From assembly GCA_002338145.1 (NCBI GenBank), contig DDHP01000054.1, forward strand, positions 1 to 42,821: DNA of 42,821 bases, given 5' to 3'. Each line of letters begins with the position of its first letter. The first letter of the stretch is position 1. The notes beneath the pieces are model-generated. The model saw only the letters and a program-made list of their open reading frames with translations. It had not been told where the DNA came from and searched no databases. Shown here piece after piece: positions 1 through 7,098 of this stretch. A program made the position numbers and the translations under genes. The stretch is from Deferribacteraceae bacterium UBA1873 (GTDB taxonomy: Bacteria > Chrysiogenota > Deferribacteres > Deferribacterales > Flexistipitaceae).

Positions 1-32
1 AACTTTTATACTTTACGAAAATATAATTCCAG

Positions 33-51
33 CGACAAATACGCTTTGTCG
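33..51. other. Hairpin near window start
   Basis: A perfect 7-bp inverted repeat, CGACAAA (33-39) and TTTGTCG (45-51), encloses a 5-nt loop. It is followed by a moderately T-rich stretch on the plus strand, so it could terminate a plus-strand gene lying upstream of the window. It could equally be part of the repeat-like structure at 87-141. No gene is visible in positions 1-251. Confidence 0.4.
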
Positions 52-86
52 GTATTGTTGTTATCAACACATTTAAGATAAAAAAG

Positions 87-141
87 TCTGTAGCTGCTAA
101 AAATAATATTTTGCCAGCAAAATGTCTTGAGTATCTACAGA
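87..141. repeat. Nested inverted-repeat element upstream of the tautomerase gene
   Basis: Outer arms TCTGTAG (87-93) and CTACAGA (135-141) are perfect inverted repeats. Inside lies a second perfect hairpin, ATTTTGC (108-114) and GCAAAAT (117-123), with a 2-nt loop. The cruciform-like organisation and the GTAGC motif loosely resemble the REP-like elements at 28877 and 42762. Membership of that family is inference. Confidence 0.4.
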
Positions 142-191
142 GAATGGCTAAAGGTATTTGCACAAAAAAAACCAGAAAGATAAAATTATAC

Positions 192-221
192 TTGTCTTTA
201 TAAAAGTTAAGTATATATTAT
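192..221 (+). promoter_or_regulatory. Candidate sigma-70 promoter for the tautomerase gene
   Basis: TTGTCT (192-197) and TATTAT (216-221) are separated by 18 nt, about 30 nt upstream of the start codon at 252. The -10 is good and the -35 matches the consensus at four of six positions. Not experimentally supported. Confidence 0.4.
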
Positions 222-251
222 CTCGATAGTAAATAATAAGAGGAGGCCACT

Positions 252-440
252 ATGCCGGTTATAAGTGTTGACGGACCAAAAGTTGAAGACAAAAACAAAA
301 AAAGGGAATTTGTTGAAAAGGTAACACGCATAGCAGCTGATTTCTACAATCTTCCGGAAAAAAGCATTGTTATCATGCTGAAAGAAAATAATCCGGACAA
401 CGTGAGTGTGGGTGGCAAACTCACTTCAGACAAAGGTTAA
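252..440 (+). CDS. 4-oxalocrotonate tautomerase family protein
   Basis: A 62-residue protein of the small tautomerase family, which carries out cofactor-free keto-enol tautomerisation using the N-terminal proline as catalytic base. The N-terminus reads Met-Pro-Val-Ile, so removal of Met exposes Pro1. The segment LKENNPDNVSVGG near residues 43-55 matches the family's conserved C-terminal strand and glycine turn. Length is typical for the hexameric members. A strong ribosome binding site (AGGAGG at 241-246) fixes the start. The gene stands alone and converges with ktrA. The physiological substrate cannot be read from sequence; many homologs have none assigned. Confidence 0.85.
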   Translation: MPVISVDGPKVEDKNKKREFVEKVTRIAADFYNLPEKSIVIMLKENNPDNVSVGGKLTSDKG

Positions 441-511
441 TTCGCACCGTATTTTATAGTTTAAGAACAGATCAATCAAATTATTTTGCTGCTGACATAA
501 GAACCGTAGTA

Positions 512-1177
512 TTATATCTTATTGTCTCTGAAAACTTTATGAATGTCTTTTTCGCTGCCCGCAACATACAGCTCATCATTTTCCTGAAATTTAAGATTGG
601 GATCAGTAATGAGCTGCAAAGGTAAATCCTTGCGTTTCAGTAGTATAGCATTAATATTGTGCTTTTGTCGCAAATTCAAATCTTTGAGTGTTTTACCTTC
701 AAAATGTTTTCCCAGCGTAACGTTTGCCAGCTTGACGTTTTCATCTACATCAATTATTTCCAGGATATCAGGCCGATCTAATTTATGAGCAAGTTTCTCA
801 GCCATTTCCCTTTCAGCTAAAATAACTTCATCAGCACCTATTTTCAAAAGTATTTCTTCGTGAATTTTTTTATTTGCTTTGGCTATTATCCGTTTTGCCC
901 CAATTTTTTTCAGGTTTGTAACACACAGGATTAATTGCTCAAGATTATCACTCATTCCCACGACAACAGCATCAAAATCCTGCATTTTCAGTTCTTCCAG
1001 CGCTTCATAGTCCGCACCATCAGCCACCACCGCTTCGGAAATACGCTCATTTATTTGCTCTACAAGCTTCCGATTTCTGTCCACTCCCAGCACACTGTTT
1101 CCCATTTCGTAAAGTTCTATAGCCAATCTGTGTCCAAAAATACCAAGTCCTATAACAGCATAACTTTTTTCACTCAT
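512..1177 (-). CDS. ktrA: Potassium uptake regulatory subunit KtrA (RCK protein)
   Basis: A 221-residue cytoplasmic RCK protein that gates the KtrB potassium channel in response to nucleotides. Residues 1-130 form an RCK-N Rossmann domain with the GLGIFG nucleotide-binding motif near residue 10 and an acidic residue ending the second strand (VDRN). Residues 140-221 match an RCK-C ligand-binding domain. It has one RCK-N/RCK-C pair, as in KtrA, rather than the two of enterobacterial TrkA. It lies 3 nt downstream of ktrB and is surely co-transcribed. A GGGGTG ribosome binding site precedes the ATG. Confidence 0.9.
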   Translation of the reverse strand: MSEKSYAVIGLGIFGHRLAIELYEMGNSVLGVDRNRKLVEQINERISEAVVADGADYEALEELKMQDFDAVVVGMSDNLEQLILCVTNLKKIGAKRIIAKANKKIHEEILLKIGADEVILAEREMAEKLAHKLDRPDILEIIDVDENVKLANVTLGKHFEGKTLKDLNLRQKHNINAILLKRKDLPLQLITDPNLKFQENDELYVAGSEKDIHKVFRDNKI

Positions 1178-1180
1178 AAT

Positions 1181-2464
1181 TCACCCCAATATAATCTTCT
1201 CTTCAGGATAGGATATTTTAGATGTTTTTTCCTTCATTATTAGCATCATCATCAATGTAGCAGGCCCCAGTCTTCCTAAAAACATACAAATGATAATAAT
1301 AATTTTTCCCATATAATCCAACTGCCCAGTAATTCCCAGGCTTAAACCCACGGTACCCAAAGCGGAAGCAACCTCAAAAAGTGTATCCATAAAATTGAAT
1401 TCACTTGTATACAAAAGCAGCATAGTACATATTACAAGAAAAAATATATAAAACGTAATCAGCGCATATGCTTTCAAAATATTGATGTATGGAACTGTTC
1501 TCTTAAAAATAACCACTCTTTTTCTACCCTTTAAGACATTATACATTGACGCAAGGGCTATAAAAAAAGTGGTAGTTTTTATCCCTCCACCCGTGGATCC
1601 CGGCGATGCCCCTATAATCATTAGCACTACTGTAAAAAACAGGGAAACAACGTGAAAACTGTTCATATCAACAGTATTAAACCCTGCAGTTCTGGCGGTC
1701 ACCGAATGAAACAGGCTGTCAAGAAAACTTATATCACCCTTTTCAAGCAGATATATTAAAATCCATCCTCCGATTATAAGGTAAAAAGTGGTATATAATA
1801 CTATTTTTGTATGCACCTTTATTCTTTCTCTTTTATTGATAAATTCTGAAATATTATATACCACAAAAAAACCAAGACCACCCAGCACAATGAGAAATAT
1901 CGTCACAATTTTGATAATAGCATTGCTATCCGTCAAGCTGCCTGCAAAAGTAGAAAAACCTGCGTTGCAAAATGCTGAAATGGAATGAAACAAACCAAAA
2001 TAAAGTGAATCACCGAGGTCAAAACCGTTCAAGAAAAAGCCTAAACTCAAAAAAATAAAACCCAAAAATTCAATGAAGAATGTATAAATAATAACAACAA
2101 TTAAAACTCTTTCGGCTTCTTTGATGCTGAAAGAATCCGTTATCTTTGCTACTAAAAATTTATGGGATAATCTCAGTTCTCCTCTTATAAATAAAAGTAG
2201 AGATGAAGTCAGAATCATTATACCAATAGCTCCGATTTGTATTAAAATCAAAATTATTATTTGTCCCCATAAATTAAATTCACCGGTATCAACCACAATA
2301 AGACCGGTCACACAAACTGCAGAAGTAGATGTAAAAAGCGCATCAATAAAGCTTAATCCCCCACTGTGTTCCACAAAGGGCAATTTTAAAAAAATTGTAC
2401 CTGCAAAAATTAGCAGCGCAAAAGTAATAAAAAGATATGACCAGGGATTTAGATTAATTTTCAA
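1181..2464 (-). CDS. ktrB: Potassium uptake channel subunit KtrB (TrkH family)
   Basis: A 427-residue polytopic membrane protein of the Trk/Ktr/HKT superfamily, the ion-conducting subunit for K+ (possibly Na+-coupled) uptake. The four pore-loop repeats can be read in order: AVCVTGL near residue 50, SAFCNAGFS near 165, ARTAGFNTVD near 258 and ALGTVGLSLG near 370. Each carries the selectivity-filter glycine. About eight hydrophobic helices flank these loops. The start appears to be TTG at 2464, preceded by GGGTG; the next residues (NPWSYLFITFALLIF) match the usual KtrB N-terminus. Its partner ktrA follows directly. Confidence 0.9.
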   Translation of the reverse strand: MKINLNPWSYLFITFALLIFAGTIFLKLPFVEHSGGLSFIDALFTSTSAVCVTGLIVVDTGEFNLWGQIIILILIQIGAIGIMILTSSLLLFIRGELRLSHKFLVAKITDSFSIKEAERVLIVVIIYTFFIEFLGFIFLSLGFFLNGFDLGDSLYFGLFHSISAFCNAGFSTFAGSLTDSNAIIKIVTIFLIVLGGLGFFVVYNISEFINKRERIKVHTKIVLYTTFYLIIGGWILIYLLEKGDISFLDSLFHSVTARTAGFNTVDMNSFHVVSLFFTVVLMIIGASPGSTGGGIKTTTFFIALASMYNVLKGRKRVVIFKRTVPYINILKAYALITFYIFFLVICTMLLLYTSEFNFMDTLFEVASALGTVGLSLGITGQLDYMGKIIIIICMFLGRLGPATLMMMLIMKEKTSKISYPEEKIILG

Positions 2465-2504
2465 ACTTTACACCCGCAATGTAGACAAAAAGTAACCTAC
2501 AGAT

Positions 2505-2540
2505 AAAAATAAAAAAAAGAGGCTTAATTACTAAGCCTCT
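2505..2540 (-). terminator. Intrinsic terminator after the Fe-S operon
   Basis: A perfect 9-bp stem, AGAGGCTTA (2518-2526) and TAAGCCTCT (2532-2540), with a 5-nt loop. Read on the minus strand it is followed at once by a T-run (about 12 of 13 bases, plus-strand A-tract 2505-2517). It begins 4 nt past the stop codon of the rubredoxin-like gene and separates that operon from ktrBA. Confidence 0.88.
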
Positions 2541-2543
2541 CTA

Positions 2544-2651
2544 TTATATTTCTTCAAATTTTGCTTTCGGTGCATTACAAACAGGACATTCTTCAGGTGG
2601 CTCTTCAGTCTCATGAACATACCCGCAGACAACACACTTCCACTTTTTCAT
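2544..2651 (-). CDS. Rubredoxin-like domain protein, 35 residues
   Basis: A very small protein made almost only of a rubredoxin knuckle pair. Cys6-x2-Cys9-Gly-Tyr and Cys22-Pro-x-Cys25 form a likely Fe(Cys)4 site. The motif order (KWKCVVCGYVHE then PEECPVCNAPK) is that of the C-terminal rubredoxin-like domain of rubrerythrins and short reductases, not of classical 52-residue rubredoxins. GGAGG precedes the ATG. It is the last gene of an Fe-S assembly set (NifS-like, IscU, Nfu) and lies 13 nt after nfu, so it may receive iron or act as a one-electron carrier there. Too short for standard gene finders. Confidence 0.8.
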   Translation of the reverse strand: MKKWKCVVCGYVHETEEPPEECPVCNAPKAKFEEI

Positions 2652-2664
2652 TTGAACCTCCCAC

Positions 2665-2886
2665 TTACAGAGCAACCACTTCTTTAACTTCCGGCAAAGC
2701 TTCCTTAAGCCTCATTTCTATGCCATGTTTAAGCGTCATGGTGCTGAAAGGACAACTGCCACATGCACCTGTAAGCTGTACTTTTACAACACCTTCATCT
2801 GTAACATCCATAAGTTCCACATCGCCTCCATCAGCCTGCAGTGAAGGTCTAATTTTTTCCAAAATTTCTTCTACTTTTTCTCTCAT
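2665..2886 (-). CDS. NifU-like C-terminal domain protein (Nfu-type Fe-S carrier)
   Basis: A 73-residue protein equal to the isolated NifU C-terminal domain. It binds a [4Fe-4S] cluster between two subunits and passes it to target proteins. The motif Cys-Gly-Ser-Cys-Pro-Phe near residues 42-47 is the diagnostic CxxC, and RPSLQADGGDVEL near residues 13-25 is the conserved family opening. AGGAGG lies upstream of the ATG. It sits 13 nt after the scaffold gene and before the rubredoxin-like gene, which supports a role in cluster delivery. It lacks the A-type degenerate domain of NfuA. Confidence 0.9.
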   Translation of the reverse strand: MREKVEEILEKIRPSLQADGGDVELMDVTDEGVVKVQLTGACGSCPFSTMTLKHGIEMRLKEALPEVKEVVAL

Positions 2887-2899
2887 AGTTCAAAACCTC

Positions 2900-3340
2900 C
2901 TAATTTGTCTGTTTATTCTTAATCTTTTCTTTTAATTCGTCAACAATTTTCGGATCTTTTCCGATTCTTTCATAATAATCCCTCAGTGCCGATTCTATAG
3001 CCTCTTCAGCCATCACCGAACAGTGGATTTTTGCAGGTGGAAGACCATCAAGAGCTTCAACTATTGCATTGTTTGTAAGTTCAAGAATCTCTTCCACACT
3101 TTTACCTTTTAAAAGTTCCGTCGCCATAGAGCTTGATGCAATAGCAGCACCACAGCCAAATGTTTTAAATTTAACATCTTCCACAATACCATCATCACTG
3201 ATTTTCAGATAAAGTTTCATAACGTCGCCACAAGCAGGGTTTCCAACCTCACCTACCCCGCTGGCATCTTCAATTTCACCCATATTTCTCGGGTTCATAA
3301 AGTGCTCCATTACTTTTTCACTGTATGGTCCTTTAGCCAT
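2900..3340 (-). CDS. iscU: Fe-S cluster scaffold protein IscU/NifU N-terminal type
   Basis: A 146-residue scaffold on which [2Fe-2S] and [4Fe-4S] clusters are assembled in the cytoplasm. Three conserved cysteines are visible: NPACGD near residue 37, FGCGAAIASSS near residue 62, and HCSVMAEEAI near residue 107, with Asp next to the first Cys. The segment LPPAK before the third Cys corresponds to the LPPVK chaperone-recognition motif, with one change. AGGAGG precedes the ATG. It follows the NifS-like gene by 12 nt. No hscA, hscB or ferredoxin gene is adjacent, unlike the proteobacterial isc operon. Confidence 0.92.
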   Translation of the reverse strand: MAKGPYSEKVMEHFMNPRNMGEIEDASGVGEVGNPACGDVMKLYLKISDDGIVEDVKFKTFGCGAAIASSSMATELLKGKSVEEILELTNNAIVEALDGLPPAKIHCSVMAEEAIESALRDYYERIGKDPKIVDELKEKIKNKQTN

Positions 3341-3352
3341 ATTATCCTCCTT

Positions 3353-4534
3353 CTACTTATTATAATAAGGTGACATTTCACAAAGCTTGTTTACAATTTC
3401 GGGGGTTACTTCAAGGATTTTGTTTATATCCTCTTCTGTATTATATTTGGACATTGAAAAAGTCAATGAGCCTGCACAAATATCGTTGGGAACCCCTACA
3501 GCCGTGAGCACATGTGATGCTTCCAGCTCATCTTCATCCTCTGCCATAATATTGGAAGAGCATGCAGACCCGCTGGCACCGTATATCTCTTTTAACGAAT
3601 ACCACAATAGTAAAGATTCACCTTCAATATATTCTATCCAAAAACTCACATGCCCGGGTAGCCTGTCAGTTTTATCGCCTGTAAAGTGAATGAAATCAAA
3701 CATTTCATCCAGACCATCCCATAACTGTTTCTGAAGTTTTTTCATTTTTGAAGTATATTCATCCATTTCATTTTTCGCTATTTTAGCTGCCTCACCAAGG
3801 CCAACTATTGCCGGTACATTTTCAGAACCACTTCGTATCCCCATTTCCTGGAAACCACCATCAAAAATAGGATTAATCTTTACACCATCTCTGACATAAA
3901 GAGCAGCGGAGCCTTTGGGTGCATAAAAATTCTGCCCGGCAATACTCATAAGGTCACATCCCACTTCCTTAACATCAACAGGCACATGCCCCACACCGGC
4001 AACAGCATCCGTATGAAAAAGTACACCTTTATTCCTGCATATTTCACCTATTTTTTGCAAATCCTGGACAGTCCCTATTTCCGGGCTGACATAAATTACA
4101 GACACCAAAGCCGTGTCTTCTGTTATCGCATCCTCAAGTTCCCCAAGATCAATTTTTCCGTTTTCATCCACACGTATTTTGGTAATTTTATATCCTTCGT
4201 TCATGAGCTTTAAACATACATTTTGTACTGAAAAATGCTCAATTGCACTAATAACAATATGTTTTTTATCTTTAACTTTGTCAGTTTCCAGTATCCCCTT
4301 TATGGCCAGGTTGTTAGATTCTGTACCACATGAGGTAAAAATAATTTCATCTTTTTCAGCATTTATCAACGAAGCTACATGCCCCCTGGCTTCATCTATA
4401 GCTTCAAAAGATTCCCTGCCCAAAGGATAAAAATGAGCGCTGGGATTGCCATATTTTTCGGTATAAAAAGGTATCATCTTATCCACTACCCTTTTATCAG
4501 GTTTTGTTCCGGCAACATTGTCCACATAAATCAT
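3353..4534 (-). CDS. NifS/IscS-like cysteine desulfurase homolog lacking the PLP-binding lysine
   Basis: A 393-residue fold-type I aminotransferase-class V protein of the NifS/IscS family. Alignment by motif to E. coli IscS is clear along the whole chain (CGTESNNLAIKG, ISAIEH, IRSGSENVPAIVG, GSACSS with Cys325). The internal aldimine site, normally Ser-x-His-Lys, reads Ala-Gly-Gln201-Asn202, so the PLP lysine is Asn. The Gln and Asn that contact PLP are also changed (TDAVAG for TDAVQ; YVSPE for NNE). Asp176 and His100 remain. ATG at 4534 has AAGGAG 5 nt upstream; a GTG two codons earlier overlaps that site. It is followed by iscU. It may be an IscU partner without desulfurase activity, as in Archaeoglobus fulgidus IscS; this role is inferred. 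Confidence 0.85.
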   Translation of the reverse strand: MIYVDNVAGTKPDKRVVDKMIPFYTEKYGNPSAHFYPLGRESFEAIDEARGHVASLINAEKDEIIFTSCGTESNNLAIKGILETDKVKDKKHIVISAIEHFSVQNVCLKLMNEGYKITKIRVDENGKIDLGELEDAITEDTALVSVIYVSPEIGTVQDLQKIGEICRNKGVLFHTDAVAGVGHVPVDVKEVGCDLMSIAGQNFYAPKGSAALYVRDGVKINPIFDGGFQEMGIRSGSENVPAIVGLGEAAKIAKNEMDEYTSKMKKLQKQLWDGLDEMFDFIHFTGDKTDRLPGHVSFWIEYIEGESLLLWYSLKEIYGASGSACSSNIMAEDEDELEASHVLTAVGVPNDICAGSLTFSMSKYNTEEDINKILEVTPEIVNKLCEMSPYYNK

Positions 4535-4546
4535 AAACACTCCTTG

Positions 4547-5323
4547 CTATAATTTTCTCAATTCATCAATAATCTGTTTTGTATATATAAACAAATAATC
4601 TCCATAAACACTCAACATCCCGTTGGTGTGTTTCCTAAAGCTAAGGCCTTCATTTAACGTTATTTCAGAAAGGCTGGAATTGCGCAAATATAAGTCTTCA
4701 TCCAATATTTCACCAGTAACGCCACAAACGTCCATTATAATTCCGGTAGTAACAGGTAGCAACCTAAAATTAAAATTTTGCCTGATTTTCTCGTTCAGCT
4801 TATCTGTAAACTGCTTAAGTAGCGTATTATCATTCAACAGCACATTAAAAGCCAAATCAGAAGTCAGTATTTTATTTTCATAACTGTTAAACGAAAATAA
4901 GTGCCTTGTTTGGTTAACCAAATCATCCACAGCGGCTTTCCCCAAGAAAGCCACCGGCAAAGAACAAACACCGGAGAGCTCACTGACATCATCAGAAACC
5001 GAACTGAGAATGTATTCCACCGGATTTTTTATGAATACCATATCTTCTGCCTTATACTCACCTGTAATATCGATAATACTTCCGTCAAAATTCTTAAAAA
5101 TATCGTGTTGTTGAAGACTGCTTAAAATTATCAAAACATCCTCTTCTGAAGAATTCCTTATATCTTTAACTTCACACTGAAAGTTATCCGCCTGCATATC
5201 CGCCAACATAGCATTCTCAGAATATACACTAACACTAAAAGATGGAAATTGGGAACTTACAGCATCCATCAATTCATTCAACAGTAAAGAGTCTGTGGAA
5301 TAAATACCCACATCCATACGCAT
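4547..5323 (-). CDS. Divergent aspartate-semialdehyde dehydrogenase/USG-1-like protein
   Basis: A 258-residue protein of uncertain function. The middle carries a recognisable semialdehyde-dehydrogenase dimerisation signature: IDITGEY near residue 83, then GKAAVDDLVNQTRHLF and SDLAFNVLL, as in the ASADH paralog USG-1. The N-terminal nucleotide-binding glycine motif (GATGxVG) is replaced by GIYSTDSLL, and no catalytic Gln-Asn-Cys motif is visible. It is therefore probably a non-catalytic member. The start at 5323 is preceded by AAGGTG; a longer reading frame upstream lacks a ribosome binding site. It lies between rodZ and the equally degenerate NifS-like gene, 12 nt from the latter. Confidence 0.55.
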   Translation of the reverse strand: MRMDVGIYSTDSLLLNELMDAVSSQFPSFSVSVYSENAMLADMQADNFQCEVKDIRNSSEEDVLIILSSLQQHDIFKNFDGSIIDITGEYKAEDMVFIKNPVEYILSSVSDDVSELSGVCSLPVAFLGKAAVDDLVNQTRHLFSFNSYENKILTSDLAFNVLLNDNTLLKQFTDKLNEKIRQNFNFRLLPVTTGIIMDVCGVTGEILDEDLYLRNSSLSEITLNEGLSFRKHTNGMLSVYGDYLFIYTKQIIDELRKL

Positions 5324-5396
5324 AATTAACACCTTTTTTGTCTTTTTATGAAAAATATATGAAGTTATATAAAATGCAAGAGATATTCGCAAATAA

Positions 5397-6362
5397 TTAA
5401 TTATTTACTTTTGAGTAGGTTAAAGAACCATTATCCATAATAAACTTTAAGTTTTTTACAGGCTGTCTGTAGCCACCTAAGTTGGAAAAAACATTATCCC
5501 CGTAAGATATGGTTATAGCTGCGGCATTGCCTATATCCATAATAAAGTAATCGGAAAAATCGATTGATTTTCTAAGTCCTTTTTCAGCAATAAAATCCAT
5601 CTGACGTTCGCCGTCTATATCCACATGAACCCAGCAAATATCTGAAAACTCCAGATTAACAGTATAAATATCCTTTTCATCTTCACCTTCCGAACTCAAT
5701 TCGCTTGCAATCTCATACGGAGTTATTTCACTTGTCTGCTCAGTTGCATTTTCTTCGGCAGTAGCATCAGGCATCTTCTGAGCATCTGCCCCAGAGACTT
5801 CACTACCATTGTCTTCGGGAGATTTTCCATCTTTCACATTATCACCGTTAGTCAAAACAGTTTCAGAAGGTTCAGCAGATCCAACATCTTCTTCGGAATT
5901 ATTATCCAAAGCAGTATTTCCAACAATCATAGGCTCGTTTTGGTCTACACCGGAAGATTTGGAGACAATTTCTTTATTTGAGTCTGAAAAAATAAAATAA
6001 TAAGTCAAAAAACCAGCTAAAATAACAATAATTAACGAGATAATAATACCGGCTGTCTTTGGTTTTTTTTCTCCAATATTGTAATTTGTACTTTCATTTT
6101 TCTGGTCATCATCTGAATGAAAATTCTCCTTACTACACTCAGAATCAAATAATCCCTTTATCTCCTCAAAATTTATACCGAGAAAATCAGCATATTTCTT
6201 AACAAATCCATAACAATGGACATAAGAAGGCAATTCTGAAAATTTCCCTTCCTCGATTGCCATGATAGCCGCCTTGCTTATGCGGGTCTCCTTTGATACC
6301 TCTCCAATATCTTTTTTCTGGCGTTCTCTTTCTTCTTTTAAAATTTTACCCAGATCACTCAT
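5397..6362 (-). CDS. RodZ-like helix-turn-helix membrane protein
   Basis: A 321-residue bitopic protein with the RodZ domain order. Residues 5-70 form a cytoplasmic helix-turn-helix of the XRE_25 type (GKILKEERERQKKDIGEVSK). A transmembrane helix spans about residues 103-125, an acidic Ser/Glu/Asp-rich linker about 130-225, and a C-terminal beta domain of the DUF4115 type about 230-318. RodZ links MreB filaments to the elongation machinery. No mreB is in the window, so the cell-shape role is inferred from architecture. It overlaps the TPR lipoprotein gene by 8 nt, a common pairing with cell-envelope TPR proteins. Confidence 0.82.
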   Translation of the reverse strand: MSDLGKILKEERERQKKDIGEVSKETRISKAAIMAIEEGKFSELPSYVHCYGFVKKYADFLGINFEEIKGLFDSECSKENFHSDDDQKNESTNYNIGEKKPKTAGIIISLIIVILAGFLTYYFIFSDSNKEIVSKSSGVDQNEPMIVGNTALDNNSEEDVGSAEPSETVLTNGDNVKDGKSPEDNGSEVSGADAQKMPDATAEENATEQTSEITPYEIASELSSEGEDEKDIYTVNLEFSDICWVHVDIDGERQMDFIAEKGLRKSIDFSDYFIMDIGNAAAITISYGDNVFSNLGGYRQPVKNLKFIMDNGSLTYSKVNN

Positions 6363-7098
6363 AATGTATACCCATCTTTTTCAAATAAGTTATAGCTTCT
6401 TCTGCCTCAGCGGACTCAGGATCAATCTCGATAATCTCTTCAAACTCCCCCGCCGCCTGTGCAAATTTTCCGTTATCAAAATAATATTTTCCCAATTCAA
6501 GCTTTATAGGCAAAAAAACCGGGTTTACTTTAAGTGCACTTTGTAAAGTATCTGCGGCTTTTTCATGCTCCCCTTCGGCTTGATAAATCCTGTAAAGATA
6601 CATATAAGAAGACATAAAACGCTCATTTCTTTCAATAGATTTTTTAAAATATTTGAGTGCATCCTGATATTTATTTGCACGATATAGAGCATAACCCATA
6701 TTATAGTATACTATTTCCGGATTGGAATAACCGGGATCATCAAGGACTATTTTCCAGTGCTCTATAGCTGTATCAATTTCCCCAAGCGAAGCTGACGTCG
6801 ATGCATAAGCGTTGTGATAATCGGAATTATTAGGATCTATTTTTATGGCTTTTTCCAAATAAGTTTTTGCTTTTTCCAGCTGGTTTCTTTTTAAGTAGAA
6901 TGTTGCGATAGCATAGTGAGTTTTGGGATCTTTGGGTTTATACTCCAGAGCCTTTTCAAATTCCCTTATTGCTTTATAATCCTCATCAGTACTGAGATAA
7001 GCAAGACCCATTTCGTAATGAGATTTATATAAATTGTCATTTTTGGCAGCACAACCCATTGCGACAAATAACAACAAACTAACTGCTATTTTTTTCAT
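6355..7098 (-). CDS. Tetratricopeptide-repeat lipoprotein
   Basis: A 247-residue exported protein. The N-terminus is a lipoprotein signal (Lys-Lys, hydrophobic core, lipobox VAMG followed by Cys16). Residues 25-240 are about six TPR units with canonical positions such as YLSTDEDYKAIREFEKALEY and YNMGYALYRANKYQDALKYF. The last units end with the consensus DPESAEAEEAI. TPR lipoproteins of this size act as assembly platforms, as PilF/PilW does for type IV pilus secretins and NlpI for peptidoglycan enzymes. No pilus gene is nearby, so the partner is unknown. GAGGTC precedes the ATG, and the gene overlaps the end of coaX by 20 nt. Confidence 0.85.
   Translation of the reverse strand: MKKIAVSLLLFVAMGCAAKNDNLYKSHYEMGLAYLSTDEDYKAIREFEKALEYKPKDPKTHYAIATFYLKRNQLEKAKTYLEKAIKIDPNNSDYHNAYASTSASLGEIDTAIEHWKIVLDDPGYSNPEIVYYNMGYALYRANKYQDALKYFKKSIERNERFMSSYMYLYRIYQAEGEHEKAADTLQSALKVNPVFLPIKLELGKYYFDNGKFAQAAGEFEEIIEIDPESAEAEEAITYLKKMGIHYE

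Noticed and set aside
2561..2935. Plus-strand open frame of 124 codons
   Set aside because: It is the complement of the rubredoxin-like and nfu genes, which have clear motifs and ribosome binding sites.
3353..4534. NifS-like gene as a decaying pseudogene
   Set aside because: The frame is intact, well placed between a ribosome binding site and iscU, and structural motifs are preserved; only cofactor-site residues changed, which fits functional divergence better.
5324..5392. 23-residue N-terminal extension of the ASADH-like protein
   Set aside because: No ribosome binding site upstream of it, whereas AAGGTG precedes the ATG at 5323.
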